64,000 bases of DNA, taken from contig JBIKNF010000004.1 of NCBI GenBank assembly GCA_044358835.1, positions 55,643 through 119,642 of the forward strand. Reading direction: 5' to 3'. Made by a program: the position numbers and the translations under genes. The notes under the pieces are model-generated. The model was not told the origin of the DNA and did no database searches. It was given only the letters and a program-made list of their open reading frames with translations. Positions 8,671 to 17,384 of the stretch are shown piece after piece. The DNA comes from JAJTHC01 sp044358835. Its GTDB lineage: Bacteria > Cyanobacteriota > Vampirovibrionia > Vampirovibrionales > JAJTHC01. The stretch's first letter is position 1. Each line of letters starts with the position of its first letter.

Positions 8671-8778
8671 GTGAGTTTTGAAGAACGCACCCTAAAACGC
8701 TGGACGTTAGGGCGACTTTTCATCCCCTTTACCTGTGTGGGAAGTCTAACTGTGTGGGAAGTCACGTGTAGAAAGCCT

Positions 8779-10479
8779 ATGTTTACCTTTTTTGACTCAC
8801 AACCTCACTCCCCCACACCGACGCAAGCGGTGCCTGGCTTGCCTGCTTTAACGCATCAAGAACGTCAGGCGTTTTCTCACCTAGGGCTTCAGCTGTGCCA
8901 AAGCATTTCACCTCACCTTCAGGATTTTTGGGGGCTTAAAAGCCAGTGGCACTTTCAAGGCGTCTGGTACCGCCTTCCCCCCTTATGGCAAAAAGAAGGC
9001 TTGCTTGAAGTGGCGGGTAGTCTGCCTCGAATGAGTGATAGTTACGACCCCATTGCCCTGCCTTACAACGCTTACGCCAATCACGCGTTGTATGAAAGTT
9101 TGCTTCGCTATAGCTTGGGCGAAGCAAGCCACAAAACATCGTCTAGTGCCCCCTTAACGACGCTAGAATCCTTTGTGGTGCGTGACTATTTAGAACAATG
9201 GGTCGTTCACGCGCTAAAGATACTGGTGCCTGAAAGGGTTGAACTTTCCAGTGAACGCCCTGTGCATATGGAGGGCGTTATGACCTTCGTGTTTACGGCC
9301 ACTTCAGGCGTTACACCCCTAGAAGAAGGCGTGGGTAAACTCATGCTTCAAGTTCCCGTGAGTGTTTTAAAGACGGTGGCCAAGCAGTTTAAACCACAGC
9401 CAAAGCATTCGTGGGAAAGCGTCTTGGCGTGGAGCCAAGGGCAGGGGAGTTGTTTGACGAGTCCTGCCACGCTGGTGGCGGGCTTAAGCACGCTAAAAAT
9501 TAGTGAACTCAAAGGCCTAGAAGCGGGGGACTTATTGGTTTTAGAACATAGTGATGTTCATTACTTAGGGCTTAAACACCCTAAAAGTCATGTGTTACAA
9601 GCCTTTGGCATAAACGCCGAACTAGGTTCATTGGAATACTTTGATCCTGCGTGGGCGAGTCCTTCCCCTTATTCCAGTCCTTCCGCGCCCAACGATCAAT
9701 CCCCACTGGCCTCTAATCACGAACTTCATTCCACTTCCCCTGAACAATTGCATGAAAGTAGCCTAACTATGATGTACCCCCATACCCAAGTCCCCACTGA
9801 TGCTCAACAGTCGTTGTGGGATCAATTACATGTGGACGTCCACGCCGAATTCAAGCCCTTACGAATCCCCATTCAAGAATTGCGTCACATGAGCCAAGGC
9901 TTGTTGATTGAAGTGGGCGACTTACTGCACAATGAAATTCAATTGGTCACCAATTCCACCACCATTGCGTACGGTCAACTCGTCGTGGTGGGAGACAAAT
10001 TCGGCGTGTTGTTGACAAAAGTCCCAGGGCAAGAAGACGCTCAGGCCTTAGCACCGCTGGGTGGGCAGGAAGTTCCTTTGGCTCCTGTTTCAGTGGCGCA
10101 AAGCAAACAGGCCTCTGGTCTTACTGAGCAAGCCTCTTCTCCTCAAGCCAGTCCCCCCTCATTTGAAGACGACCAAGACGATGAGGCCCCCACCCCTAAA
10201 ATAGATCCTCAACTCGTGGCCTATTGTCAAAACATTGGGTTGCATCCGCAGTTGGCTCAAACGGCCATTAGCGTTGGGTTTAACTTGCAAGAATTGGTGG
10301 ATGCCGCCACCCAACAAGGCATCGGCATGAATGAGTTCTTTGTCGCCACGTTTGAACATGAACAGAATAACATTCCAGTCCCCAAGCTAGACGATGACGA
10401 TGAACTGAGCGCTGAATTAAACCGCACCACCGCCATGCTAGAAGAAGTCGAAGACTTGTTGGATGATGAAGATTCCTAA
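8779..10479 (+). CDS. SPOA-domain protein of the FliM/FliN/YscQ family (C-ring component)
   Basis: SPOA domains build the cytoplasmic C-ring of flagella and the sorting platform of type III secretion. Two candidate SPOA modules are visible: around residues 230-280 (TLKISELKGLEAGDLLVLEHSD) and 350-415 (LRIPIQELRHMSQGLLIEVGDLLHNEIQLV...YGQLVVVGDKFGVLL). Before them lies a FliM/YscQ-like middle region (LTTLESFVVRDYLEQWVVHAL). A Pro/Ser-rich linker joins the modules, and an acidic helical tail ends in LLDDEDS. The frame can also start at GTG 8671, so the start is uncertain. No flagellar or secretion gene is adjacent. The SPOA call on the second module is firm; whether it serves a flagellum or a secretion system is open. 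Confidence 0.68.
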   Translation: MFTFFDSQPHSPTPTQAVPGLPALTHQERQAFSHLGLQLCQSISPHLQDFWGLKSQWHFQGVWYRLPPLWQKEGLLEVAGSLPRMSDSYDPIALPYNAYANHALYESLLRYSLGEASHKTSSSAPLTTLESFVVRDYLEQWVVHALKILVPERVELSSERPVHMEGVMTFVFTATSGVTPLEEGVGKLMLQVPVSVLKTVAKQFKPQPKHSWESVLAWSQGQGSCLTSPATLVAGLSTLKISELKGLEAGDLLVLEHSDVHYLGLKHPKSHVLQAFGINAELGSLEYFDPAWASPSPYSSPSAPNDQSPLASNHELHSTSPEQLHESSLTMMYPHTQVPTDAQQSLWDQLHVDVHAEFKPLRIPIQELRHMSQGLLIEVGDLLHNEIQLVTNSTTIAYGQLVVVGDKFGVLLTKVPGQEDAQALAPLGGQEVPLAPVSVAQSKQASGLTEQASSPQASPPSFEDDQDDEAPTPKIDPQLVAYCQNIGLHPQLAQTAISVGFNLQELVDAATQQGIGMNEFFVATFEHEQNNIPVPKLDDDDELSAELNRTTAMLEEVEDLLDDEDS

Positions 10480-10591
10480 GACGTTTCCCCACGTAAATGA
10501 AGGAGCCCTAAGCACCTCCTACTAGCTATTCTGTTTTTTTTGTCGTATAGTAATAACTGTTGTGTCATGGAATGGAGACGAGCGCGTATTT

Positions 10592-11098
10592 ATGTCTATT
10601 ATAGCATCGTCTTGGCCTATTTTCAAGGTTTCCTCGCTGTTTCCTGTGGGCTTTTATAACTCGGGCTATGAAGTGATTGTCTCGAGTCTTTTAAGTGCGT
10701 TTATGGCGCAATTGTTTAAGCTCATTGGTACGCTTGTGTTTAAACGTGAAATGAATTTTCGCTTGTTGGTTGAAACAGGCGGTATGCCTTCTAGCCATAG
10801 TGCTTCAATGACGGCACTGGCGACTGCTGTGGGCATGGTCGACGGGTTCTCTTCCACCATATTTGCCGTGGCTGTGGGCATTGCTTTGGTGGTCATGTAC
10901 GACGCCGCAGGGGTGCGTCGTTCAGCAGGGCGCATGGCCAGCATTTTAAATAAAATGACTCAAGACATTTACACCCATGAAACGGGCCATGTTCCTGAAC
11001 GTTTACGCGAATTATTGGGGCATACGCCGTTTGAAGTGTTGGTGGGGGGCTTATTAGGCATTGTGTTTGCCGTTTACTTTCATTTAAGCTTGGCTTAA
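10592..11098 (+). CDS. YuiD/DUF212 family membrane protein (divergent PAP2-like)
   Basis: This integral membrane protein of about 168 residues matches the DUF212/YuiD family. Landmarks are ETGGMPSSHSASMTALATAVG (a PAP2-like SSHS segment), VMYDAAGVRRSAGRMASILNKM, LRELLGHTPFEVLVGGLLGI and four or five hydrophobic segments. Relatives are grouped with acid-phosphatase/haloperoxidase-like proteins, and cyanobacterial and plastid members exist, but the substrate is not established. The frame can be extended to GTG at 10562; the internal ATG gives a more typical N-terminus but neither has a clear ribosome-binding site. It is probably monocistronic. Confidence 0.82.
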   Translation: MSIIASSWPIFKVSSLFPVGFYNSGYEVIVSSLLSAFMAQLFKLIGTLVFKREMNFRLLVETGGMPSSHSASMTALATAVGMVDGFSSTIFAVAVGIALVVMYDAAGVRRSAGRMASILNKMTQDIYTHETGHVPERLRELLGHTPFEVLVGGLLGIVFAVYFHLSLA

Positions 11099-11526
11099 AG
11101 TCTGGCGGGGAGTTTATTGGGCTTAAGTTTGGGTCGCTTAAATCGAAGGATTCCGTAAGCGGAAAGGCATTTGGGAGTTGAGCGTTTTTTCTTTCTGTTA
11201 ATCTCGTTTAAACAAATGCACCCTTAGGTGGATTTATCTTCAGCTTGAAGTGAAACATCGTCTACATTCATGCCGTAAAAATGCTGTAAACCCTTATTCT
11301 TACTATCTTTAAACACCTTGAAATAGACTTTTTTTTATGAAGACACATACTATCAAAAAAGCATTCACAGCCCACTTTCTTTGATTTACATTAGAACTTA
11401 AGCGAAGAGACCATAGACCGTTTTATCTAGCGAACACTATAAAGGCTTTCTTCAAACATTGCATCATGTTAATAGATTCAAGCTTCGCAAGAGTGAACGA
11501 AGCGTTTTTTAGGGTATGAATTTTTT
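11099..11526. other. Intergenic region without recognised genes
   Basis: This 428-base AT-rich gap holds one recognisable element, the dispersed motif GAGACCATAGACCGTTTTAT at about 11406-11445 (related sites near 14602, 31253 and 55831). No convincing ORF, tRNA or known RNA family was seen. Confidence 0.4.
11406..11445 (+). repeat. Short dispersed intergenic motif, copy 1
   Basis: GAGACCATAGACCGTTTTAT followed by CTAGCGAACACTATAAAGGC matches 55831-55870 closely, and matches 31253-31286 and 14602-14627 on the opposite strand. The shared core is CGTTTTATCTNTCGNATACTATA-like. All four copies are intergenic. Confidence 0.5.
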
Positions 11527-11643
11527 ATGTTGTTTAGTTCTCCGTCGTCTTCTCTAATTCAAGAAGTCAAAGGCACCTTTGTAACCGTGCTGGGTTTAAG
11601 TTTACCAGCTTTTTTGATTTTCTTGGCGTTGTCTTGGGTGTAA
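11527..11643 (+). CDS. Possible 38-residue single-span membrane peptide
   Basis: ATG at 11527 opens a 38-codon frame ending TAA. It encodes a short polar N-terminus (MLFSSPSSSLIQEVKG) followed by one hydrophobic helix (FVTVLGLSLPAFLIFLALSWV). A GGG-containing site lies about 12 bases upstream. The composition is that of a small membrane protein, but with no homologue comparison this could be chance. It is upstream of and in the same direction as recJ. Confidence 0.35.
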   Translation: MLFSSPSSSLIQEVKGTFVTVLGLSLPAFLIFLALSWV

Positions 11644-11753
11644 GGTGCATGGGTACCAAGTAACTCCTAAGACCTTCCTTAAAAATAAAAGCCAAGCCTG
11701 CGTTTTTGAGTTAAACTATCTTTAATGCAACACACGAGACAGAAAGCGTTTCA

Positions 11754-14318
11754 ATGGCTCTAGCACTGCTGACTGAAAAACCCAGTATTTGGCAATATCG
11801 GGGCGGTTCGCCTGATGTTGACCTGCCCGCTTTTTTGCTGGATGTTGCCCAGCAACAACAGGTGCTCGCGCGGCTTTTATACAACCGAAACCTTCATAGC
11901 CTTGAAGAGGCCTTGGCCTTTCTTAAACCAGCGGATCCTCAAGATCTGCGTCCTGTGGAAGAACTCCCCGATGCTGAACAAGCCTTGCTTCGCATAGAAC
12001 AGGCGTTGGATTCAGGCGAACATATTCTAATCTACGGCGATTTTGATGTCGATGGCATTACAGGCACCTCGATTTTCTATGAAACCTTGCATCATCGACT
12101 GAAAGCCAATGTCAGTTTCTACATCCCCGATCGCGCCAATGAAGGCCACGGCCTTCATGCGTCGGCCTTATTACGACTCACCTCCACCCGCCAAGTCAAG
12201 CTGGTCATCACCACGGATACAGGCATTTCTAATTTCAACGAAATTTCGTTGCTCAATGGCTTAAAGGTAGACACCATCGTCACCGATCACCATGAACTGC
12301 CTGAACACCTGCCTTTGGCGGTGGCCAATGTCAACCCCCAACGCTTTGCGGATGCTGAAACCCATCGCTTGGGGCATTTGTCTGGAGCGGGAGTCGCCTA
12401 TAAATTGTGTTCGGCCTTACTAAAACGACGCTTGCCCGTTCAAGACGCTCAAGACGCGAGCGACGCGTTACTTGATTTGTGCGCCATTGGCCTTGTGGCG
12501 GACATGGTGCCCCTTGTGGGTGAAAATCGCCTGTTGGTGCGATTGGGCTTAGAACAGTTAAACAAGCGACGCCGTTTGGGCCTTGACGCGTTACTGAAAA
12601 ATGCTGGTGTGGGTGAAAATGCGACTTTAAATGCCGAAAGCATCGGCTTTACGATTGGGCCGCGTTTGAATGCATTGGGGCGTTTACAAAATGCCACCGA
12701 AGGCGTGGAGTTTCTGACGACTACGGAACTTGTTCGTGCGACTGAACTGGCGTTGTTGTTAGAAGGCTTGAATCGTCAGCGCCAAGAATTGTGCGACAAA
12801 ACCTATATTGAAGCGGAACAGCACTTGCGTGCTTCAGGCGGGATTGAAGGACGCAAGGCGATTATTTTGGCGTCGCCCGATTGGAACCTTGGGGTAATTG
12901 GGATCGTGGCCAGTCGCTTGATTGAAAAATATAAGTTACCCACCTTTATGATGGTGGTAGAAGAAGCCCAAAACAAGGTGCGTTGTTCGGCCCGCAGTAT
13001 TTCGGGGTTTCATTTGACGGAACACTTAGAAAAATTAAGCCCTTATTTCTTGCACATGGGGGGGCATGCTGGTGCAGCAGGCTTTGCCTTACCCCTTGAA
13101 AAGCTTAAAAACTTTAAAGAAGCGTTGTGGGCGCTTGCCAATGAAACGTTAGACGACGACATGACCCGCCCAGTCATTGAAGTGGATGCCAAAATCGGGT
13201 TTGACGCCTTGCATGTAGGCTTTGTGGATGCCCTTGAATCCCTTGCCCCTTATGGGATGCGGAACCCGAGCCCTATTTTTGTGCTGGAAAATGTAAAAGT
13301 GGCTTCTCAACGCAGTTTAGGCTCCACAGCCAATCACTTAAAGGTGATGTTTGAACCCGCTGAGCGTCAAGGATTCATTAAAGGGCAACTTCAAAGCGTT
13401 GAAGCCCTGTTGTGGAAGTGTGGCGTTAATTTTAAGCTCGATGCAAGCAAGCGTTACCATGTGGCCTGTACCATTGAAAAAAACACCTACGGCATGGGCA
13501 CGCCTGTTCGCCTCACCATTAAGGATTTAAAAATCGCCGGCGAGGTGGAGGGCGCTCTGCGTCCTGCGGTGGTTCATGAAACCCAAGAACACGAGGTATT
13601 ACCTGCTTCTGTGCCGTTGACTCCGCCCGTGATGCCCCCCCCCCCTTTAGCGCCTTCCTTAAAGCGGGTGTCGCCTCGTCTGCCTGTGGATCAAGACGCC
13701 CACTGGCTGGATCACCGCAAGCGCTCTAACCCCGCGGAGTTTATTGCTGAATTATTGATGACTGAAAAAAGTCACACCCTGATTTACAATGAAGGCAAAG
13801 CCCCCCCCATCCCTTTTGTGGAAGCGTCTCACTATATCAATCGACAAACGCTCCAGCCCTGTCATTCCCTGATTTTGTGGGATCTCCCCCCCTCTCAAGC
13901 CTTACTAGACGCCTTAATCCACACCAGTCAAGCCAAAGAACTCCACTTGTTTGGGGCCAAATACCAAGACGTAGACTTGACCATGCCCTTAGCCACTTTC
14001 TTAAAGGCCATGAACCAAGGGTTGCAACTGCTGTTGAATAAGGCGTCTCAACTGCAAGGGCTGCCTTTAGAAACGCTGGCCAGTCGCTTTGCCACCACCG
14101 AAGAGATTTTGCTGGTGTCTTTGCTGGTGTTAAATCTTCAAACCCAGTGCTTTGAAACGTCGGTAGTTCAAGGAAACATTCATGTTAAACGCGTGCAGCA
14201 GGGCGCGGAGGTTGACTGGATGCAAATCAACGCCCATGAACCATCCGTCTTGCTTTTAGAGCGTTTGCGTCAGGAATCGGTGCAGTTTCGTCAATCGCTG
14301 TTGACAAGAGTTGTGTAA
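11754..14318 (+). CDS. recJ: Single-stranded-DNA-specific exonuclease RecJ
   Basis: RecJ degrades single-stranded DNA 5'-to-3' in recombination and repair. DHH-family motifs are present: ILIYGDFDVDGITGT (motif I, about residue 94), VITTDTGISNFNE (II), IVTDHHELP (III), and HMGGHAGAAGFAL in DHHA1. An OB-like segment follows around residues 520-600. The protein has 854 residues, longer than the ~570 of E. coli RecJ. The extra C-terminal 250 residues after a Pro-rich linker resemble the extension seen in Bacillus-type RecJ, though this was not aligned. It is monocistronic. Confidence 0.93.
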   Translation: MALALLTEKPSIWQYRGGSPDVDLPAFLLDVAQQQQVLARLLYNRNLHSLEEALAFLKPADPQDLRPVEELPDAEQALLRIEQALDSGEHILIYGDFDVDGITGTSIFYETLHHRLKANVSFYIPDRANEGHGLHASALLRLTSTRQVKLVITTDTGISNFNEISLLNGLKVDTIVTDHHELPEHLPLAVANVNPQRFADAETHRLGHLSGAGVAYKLCSALLKRRLPVQDAQDASDALLDLCAIGLVADMVPLVGENRLLVRLGLEQLNKRRRLGLDALLKNAGVGENATLNAESIGFTIGPRLNALGRLQNATEGVEFLTTTELVRATELALLLEGLNRQRQELCDKTYIEAEQHLRASGGIEGRKAIILASPDWNLGVIGIVASRLIEKYKLPTFMMVVEEAQNKVRCSARSISGFHLTEHLEKLSPYFLHMGGHAGAAGFALPLEKLKNFKEALWALANETLDDDMTRPVIEVDAKIGFDALHVGFVDALESLAPYGMRNPSPIFVLENVKVASQRSLGSTANHLKVMFEPAERQGFIKGQLQSVEALLWKCGVNFKLDASKRYHVACTIEKNTYGMGTPVRLTIKDLKIAGEVEGALRPAVVHETQEHEVLPASVPLTPPVMPPPPLAPSLKRVSPRLPVDQDAHWLDHRKRSNPAEFIAELLMTEKSHTLIYNEGKAPPIPFVEASHYINRQTLQPCHSLILWDLPPSQALLDALIHTSQAKELHLFGAKYQDVDLTMPLATFLKAMNQGLQLLLNKASQLQGLPLETLASRFATTEEILLVSLLVLNLQTQCFETSVVQGNIHVKRVQQGAEVDWMQINAHEPSVLLLERLRQESVQFRQSLLTRVV

Positions 14319-14503
14319 AGATTTTCTGTAGCGTGTTCGATAGAGCGACGTAACATAAAAAAATACGTTTTATCACCAAAAAATAGTGGGGTTTAGCCAC
14401 TGGGCAAAGGGCTTAAAAATAGGGTATACTGAAAAAGAGTGGCTTTTTTGAAGAAGCCTTCACACCCTCAAAAAACTCCTTGAAAATCGAGCGAAAAACA
14501 GAC

Positions 14504-14593
14504 TTTCGTGTGTCGAAAATCGAGTTTCGTGTGTCGAAAATTAGGGTTTCGTGTGTCAGAAATCGACTTTCGTGTGTCGAAAATTAGGCCATT
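14504..14593. repeat. 21-bp tandem-repeat array, four units
   Basis: Four units starting TTTCGTGTGTC at 14504, 14525, 14547 and 14568 (periods 21, 22, 21). Most units are palindromic (TTTCG-TGTGT-CGAAA), so each could form a small hairpin. The array ends in TTAGGCCATTT. A seven-unit array at 35831-35978 has the same period, a related unit and the same end TAGGCCATTT. There are no spacers, so it is not CRISPR. Confidence 0.8.
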
Positions 14594-14601
14594 TCTTTAT
14601 A

Positions 14602-14627
14602 AATAGTATCCGATAGATAAAACGGCT
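14602..14627 (-). repeat. Short dispersed intergenic motif, copy 2
   Basis: ATAGTATCCGATAGATAAAA then CGG, directly after the 21-bp array, is the reverse complement of the motif at 11406 and 55831. Confidence 0.45.
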
Positions 14628-14816
14628 TCATTAAGCGCCTGTAAGCACCCTAAAATGTTGGACGCCTCATGCCCCGCCGAAAGAGACAACCGAAACCGTG
14701 CCTGCCCCTGTGGCACGGTTGGCAAGCCTGCTTAGGGGCTAAAATCGTCCATTTGAAGCGATTTTGAAGTCCAATACCAGTCGCCAAAGCCCACGGTGCT
14801 GAGCGTTTTTATTCGG

Positions 14817-16169
14817 CTATACTTCAACCAAAACGGCCTTGGGTGGCGTGGTTTTACGATGTTGCCGTTGATATTTACGCAACCAACTCACCACAATACG
14901 CGCCACTTTATGCGGATTGTGACGCAGTGTTTGATGGCCTGCCGTCATTTCCGCCACAATCGGACGCAACAACACTTCCGTTCCCCGAATCCGCAAACGC
15001 TCAGCATCTAACTGCACCGGCGGAGAATCATAGCGTTCATAACGCGCCACCAAATGTTCAGGCAACGCGGAAGACGCTACAACCATGTCAAACTCAAAGA
15101 GGTGATCCGCATGGGCTTCAATGGCTTCAACGTGCTGGCTTAGGCTCATGTCGTCCGTTTCACCGGGTTGGGTCACGATGTTGGCCACATAGATTTTAGG
15201 GGCCTGCGTATTGGCTTGCATGGCTTCGCGAATTTCTTTCAGCAGTAGGTTGGGAATCACACTCGTAAATAAGCTTCCCGGCCCTAGAATCAGAACATCG
15301 GCCTGTAAAATGGCTTCAATCGCTTCACGGGTGGCTTTGGCATGGTAAGGTTCACACAAAAGTCGTTTGATTTTGCCGTGGGCTTCAGGGATTTGAGATT
15401 CCCCGCGAATGAAGGAACCGTCTTGCATTTCGGCCACAAGGGTAATGGGTTCAAGGGTGGAAGGCAAGACTCTGCCGCGAATGTTTAACACATTAGAAGA
15501 GGTGCGAATGGCTGAAAGCATGTCGCCTGTCACGGCGGACATGGCCGTTAAAAACAGGTTGCCAAAACTATGACCGCCTAAGCCTCCCCCGCTTTTAAAG
15601 CGGTATTGAAACAAAGAGGTCATCAATTCTTCTTCACTGGCAAGGGCCGCAATACAGTTGCGAATATCTCCGGGGGGAATGATGCCGTGGTCTTCTCGCA
15701 AAATGCCACTACTGCCTCCGTCATCGCCGACGGTGACTATGGCTGTGATGTTATTGGTATAGTGCTTGAGCCCTCGTAATAAGGTGGAAAGTCCTGTTCC
15801 TCCGCCAATTGCAACGATTTTAGGGCCTCTGGAAAGTTTGTGATTTTTATAGAGGTCATCCATAAACCTACTTACCCAGCCGTTTTCACCCATCACCGTG
15901 TTCATGGTTTTGCGTGTTCGCAAATAACCAAACACAATAAAGCCCACGCCCAACGCCAATAAACAAGACCCTGTTACATGAGACGGCGCCAACGTAGCCA
16001 GCGACTTAATTAAATTAAGCAGAAAGGTAACGGGTTGAAGGTTAAACAAAATGGCAATGCCCAACACCACGGCAGAAAAGCCCACCGCAAACATCAACAA
16101 CCAGCGCTTGATTTCATAGCCTGGTAGCATCCACGTCAAAGTTTTTAGAAAAGAACGAGATTTGGCCAC
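14817..16169 (-). CDS. yvcK: YvcK/CofD-like gluconeogenesis factor, membrane-anchored form
   Basis: YvcK-family proteins bind UDP-sugars and influence carbon metabolism and cell shape. The nucleotide-binding start KIVAIGGGTGLSTLLRGLK is at about residue 117. VTVGDDGGSSGILREDHG, PPGDIRNCIAAL and LGGHSFGNLFLTAM follow, all family signatures. The first 110 residues contain two hydrophobic segments (LLMFAVGFSAVVLGIAILF and the VTGSCLLALGVGFIVFGYL region) absent from Bacillus YvcK but seen in some other phyla, so the protein is probably held at the inner membrane. The gene is downstream of the PxpA-like gene, same strand, with a 126-base gap. Confidence 0.9.
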   Translation of the reverse strand: MAKSRSFLKTLTWMLPGYEIKRWLLMFAVGFSAVVLGIAILFNLQPVTFLLNLIKSLATLAPSHVTGSCLLALGVGFIVFGYLRTRKTMNTVMGENGWVSRFMDDLYKNHKLSRGPKIVAIGGGTGLSTLLRGLKHYTNNITAIVTVGDDGGSSGILREDHGIIPPGDIRNCIAALASEEELMTSLFQYRFKSGGGLGGHSFGNLFLTAMSAVTGDMLSAIRTSSNVLNIRGRVLPSTLEPITLVAEMQDGSFIRGESQIPEAHGKIKRLLCEPYHAKATREAIEAILQADVLILGPGSLFTSVIPNLLLKEIREAMQANTQAPKIYVANIVTQPGETDDMSLSQHVEAIEAHADHLFEFDMVVASSALPEHLVARYERYDSPPVQLDAERLRIRGTEVLLRPIVAEMTAGHQTLRHNPHKVARIVVSWLRKYQRQHRKTTPPKAVLVEV

Positions 16170-16295
16170 AATCGTTTACCTTCTATTATGTATGGGGGCA
16201 GTGTACTTGCATGTTAAGGATACTACAATTTCATTAAACCAAAAGAAATAAAAAACGTGTTAGGGCAAGGGTTATTTGTAGAGCGACGTATTGGG

Positions 16296-17204
16296 CTAAT
16301 ACTCTTCATAAGGGCAATGGGGCACCACATCTTGACGGTTGTCATATTCAAGCAACCAGCCACTTTCCCCAGCACTCGCTACATTTAAGGGAATGGCTTG
16401 CCCCAGTTCACTGGCGAGAGATTCCGCTAACTGAGACGCATTAGGCATCGTCGGGCTAATATGAAGCGTTTTAAATCGGCACACCATGGGCGTACCGTTC
16501 TGCGCCACCAGTTCATTGGATTCTAGCAACAAACGCCCTTGTTCTAAAGACGCCGAAGGACTGAGCCATTCATGGTGTTGTTTAGGGGCTTCTAAGCCAC
16601 TGCTTAAGTAACGCTTGCCTAAAATAATTTCGGGCGCCACAATCACATTATGCGATTTTTCAAGCGTGTCCAAATAATCGCCATAAGAACCAATTAAAGG
16701 CAACCACACATCAAACTTGGCTACGGCGCTGGCGACTGCCGCCGCCACTTCAGGATCTTTAACCATGGCGAGGTACAAGGCCCCATGCGGGCGAATATGT
16801 TCGATTTTTAGCGCTTGCGGTTTTAAGATCGCAGACAACGCCCCCAGCTGAACTAAAATCCATTGCTCAAGCTGTTCAGCACTTAAGGGCAAGCGCTCAT
16901 AGCCCATGGAAACTGGATCTGGATACGCAATATGGGCGCCTAAGGCACAACCAAAGGCTTTGGCTTTAACGGCGTGTTCAAGGACTTTGTCCGGCAAGCC
17001 GTCATGCACAAAGCAAGGTAAATTGACGCTAGACACGCAAGACAACAAGGCTTCGGCGTCGTCGGTTTCCCAAAACGCGAGATCTCGGGTTTGGCCCATG
17101 TCGGTATTGAGATCGACAAAGCGTTTGATTTGCGTATTTTTTTTAAGGAGCTTGCCTCGTTTTTCAAGTTCCGCTTGGGAAACACTAAAACTTTTGGTGA
17201 CCAT
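16296..17204 (-). CDS. LamB/YcsF family protein, PxpA-like
   Basis: LamB/YcsF proteins include PxpA, the ATP-dependent 5-oxoprolinase subunit. Visible features are VDLNTDMGQ near the start (usually DLNCDLGE), FGCALGAHIAYPDPVSMGYERLPLS (usually GAHPSYPD...GFGRR) and IRPHGALYLAMVKDPEVAAAVASAV (PHGALYN...). The fold family is clear, but several usual residues differ, and no pxpB or pxpC lies nearby, so 5-oxoproline hydrolysis is uncertain. An AAGGA site lies 11-12 bases before the ATG. It is divergent from the histidine kinase. Confidence 0.7.
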   Translation of the reverse strand: MVTKSFSVSQAELEKRGKLLKKNTQIKRFVDLNTDMGQTRDLAFWETDDAEALLSCVSSVNLPCFVHDGLPDKVLEHAVKAKAFGCALGAHIAYPDPVSMGYERLPLSAEQLEQWILVQLGALSAILKPQALKIEHIRPHGALYLAMVKDPEVAAAVASAVAKFDVWLPLIGSYGDYLDTLEKSHNVIVAPEIILGKRYLSSGLEAPKQHHEWLSPSASLEQGRLLLESNELVAQNGTPMVCRFKTLHISPTMPNASQLAESLASELGQAIPLNVASAGESGWLLEYDNRQDVVPHCPYEEY

Positions 17205-17384
17205 GACCCTCTATTCCTTTTCAAATGTATGGATGTGTCGCTTATTCACTATATCACAAATCCCCCCAAACTGGAACATACCCCCTTTTTATGGTTTAAT
17301 TGAACTGAAGCTGACTGGATGAATTCATCAGGGATTCATAAGCCCCCCCTTCCAACAACCCTTCAAACCAAAGGAACACCCCCC

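Larger units (their letters stand above)
14319..14816. other. Intergenic region with tandem-repeat array
   Basis: About 500 bases separate the convergent recJ and yvcK genes. The left part is AT-rich with no gene. The centre holds the 21-bp tandem array (14504-14593) and the dispersed motif (14602-14627). The right part has no convincing ORF. GGGTATACTG at about 14423 resembles a -10 box but has no good -35. Confidence 0.45.

Noticed and set aside
14504..14593. Possible CRISPR array
   Set aside because: Units are contiguous with no unique spacers, and no cas genes are present; the same holds for 35831-35978.
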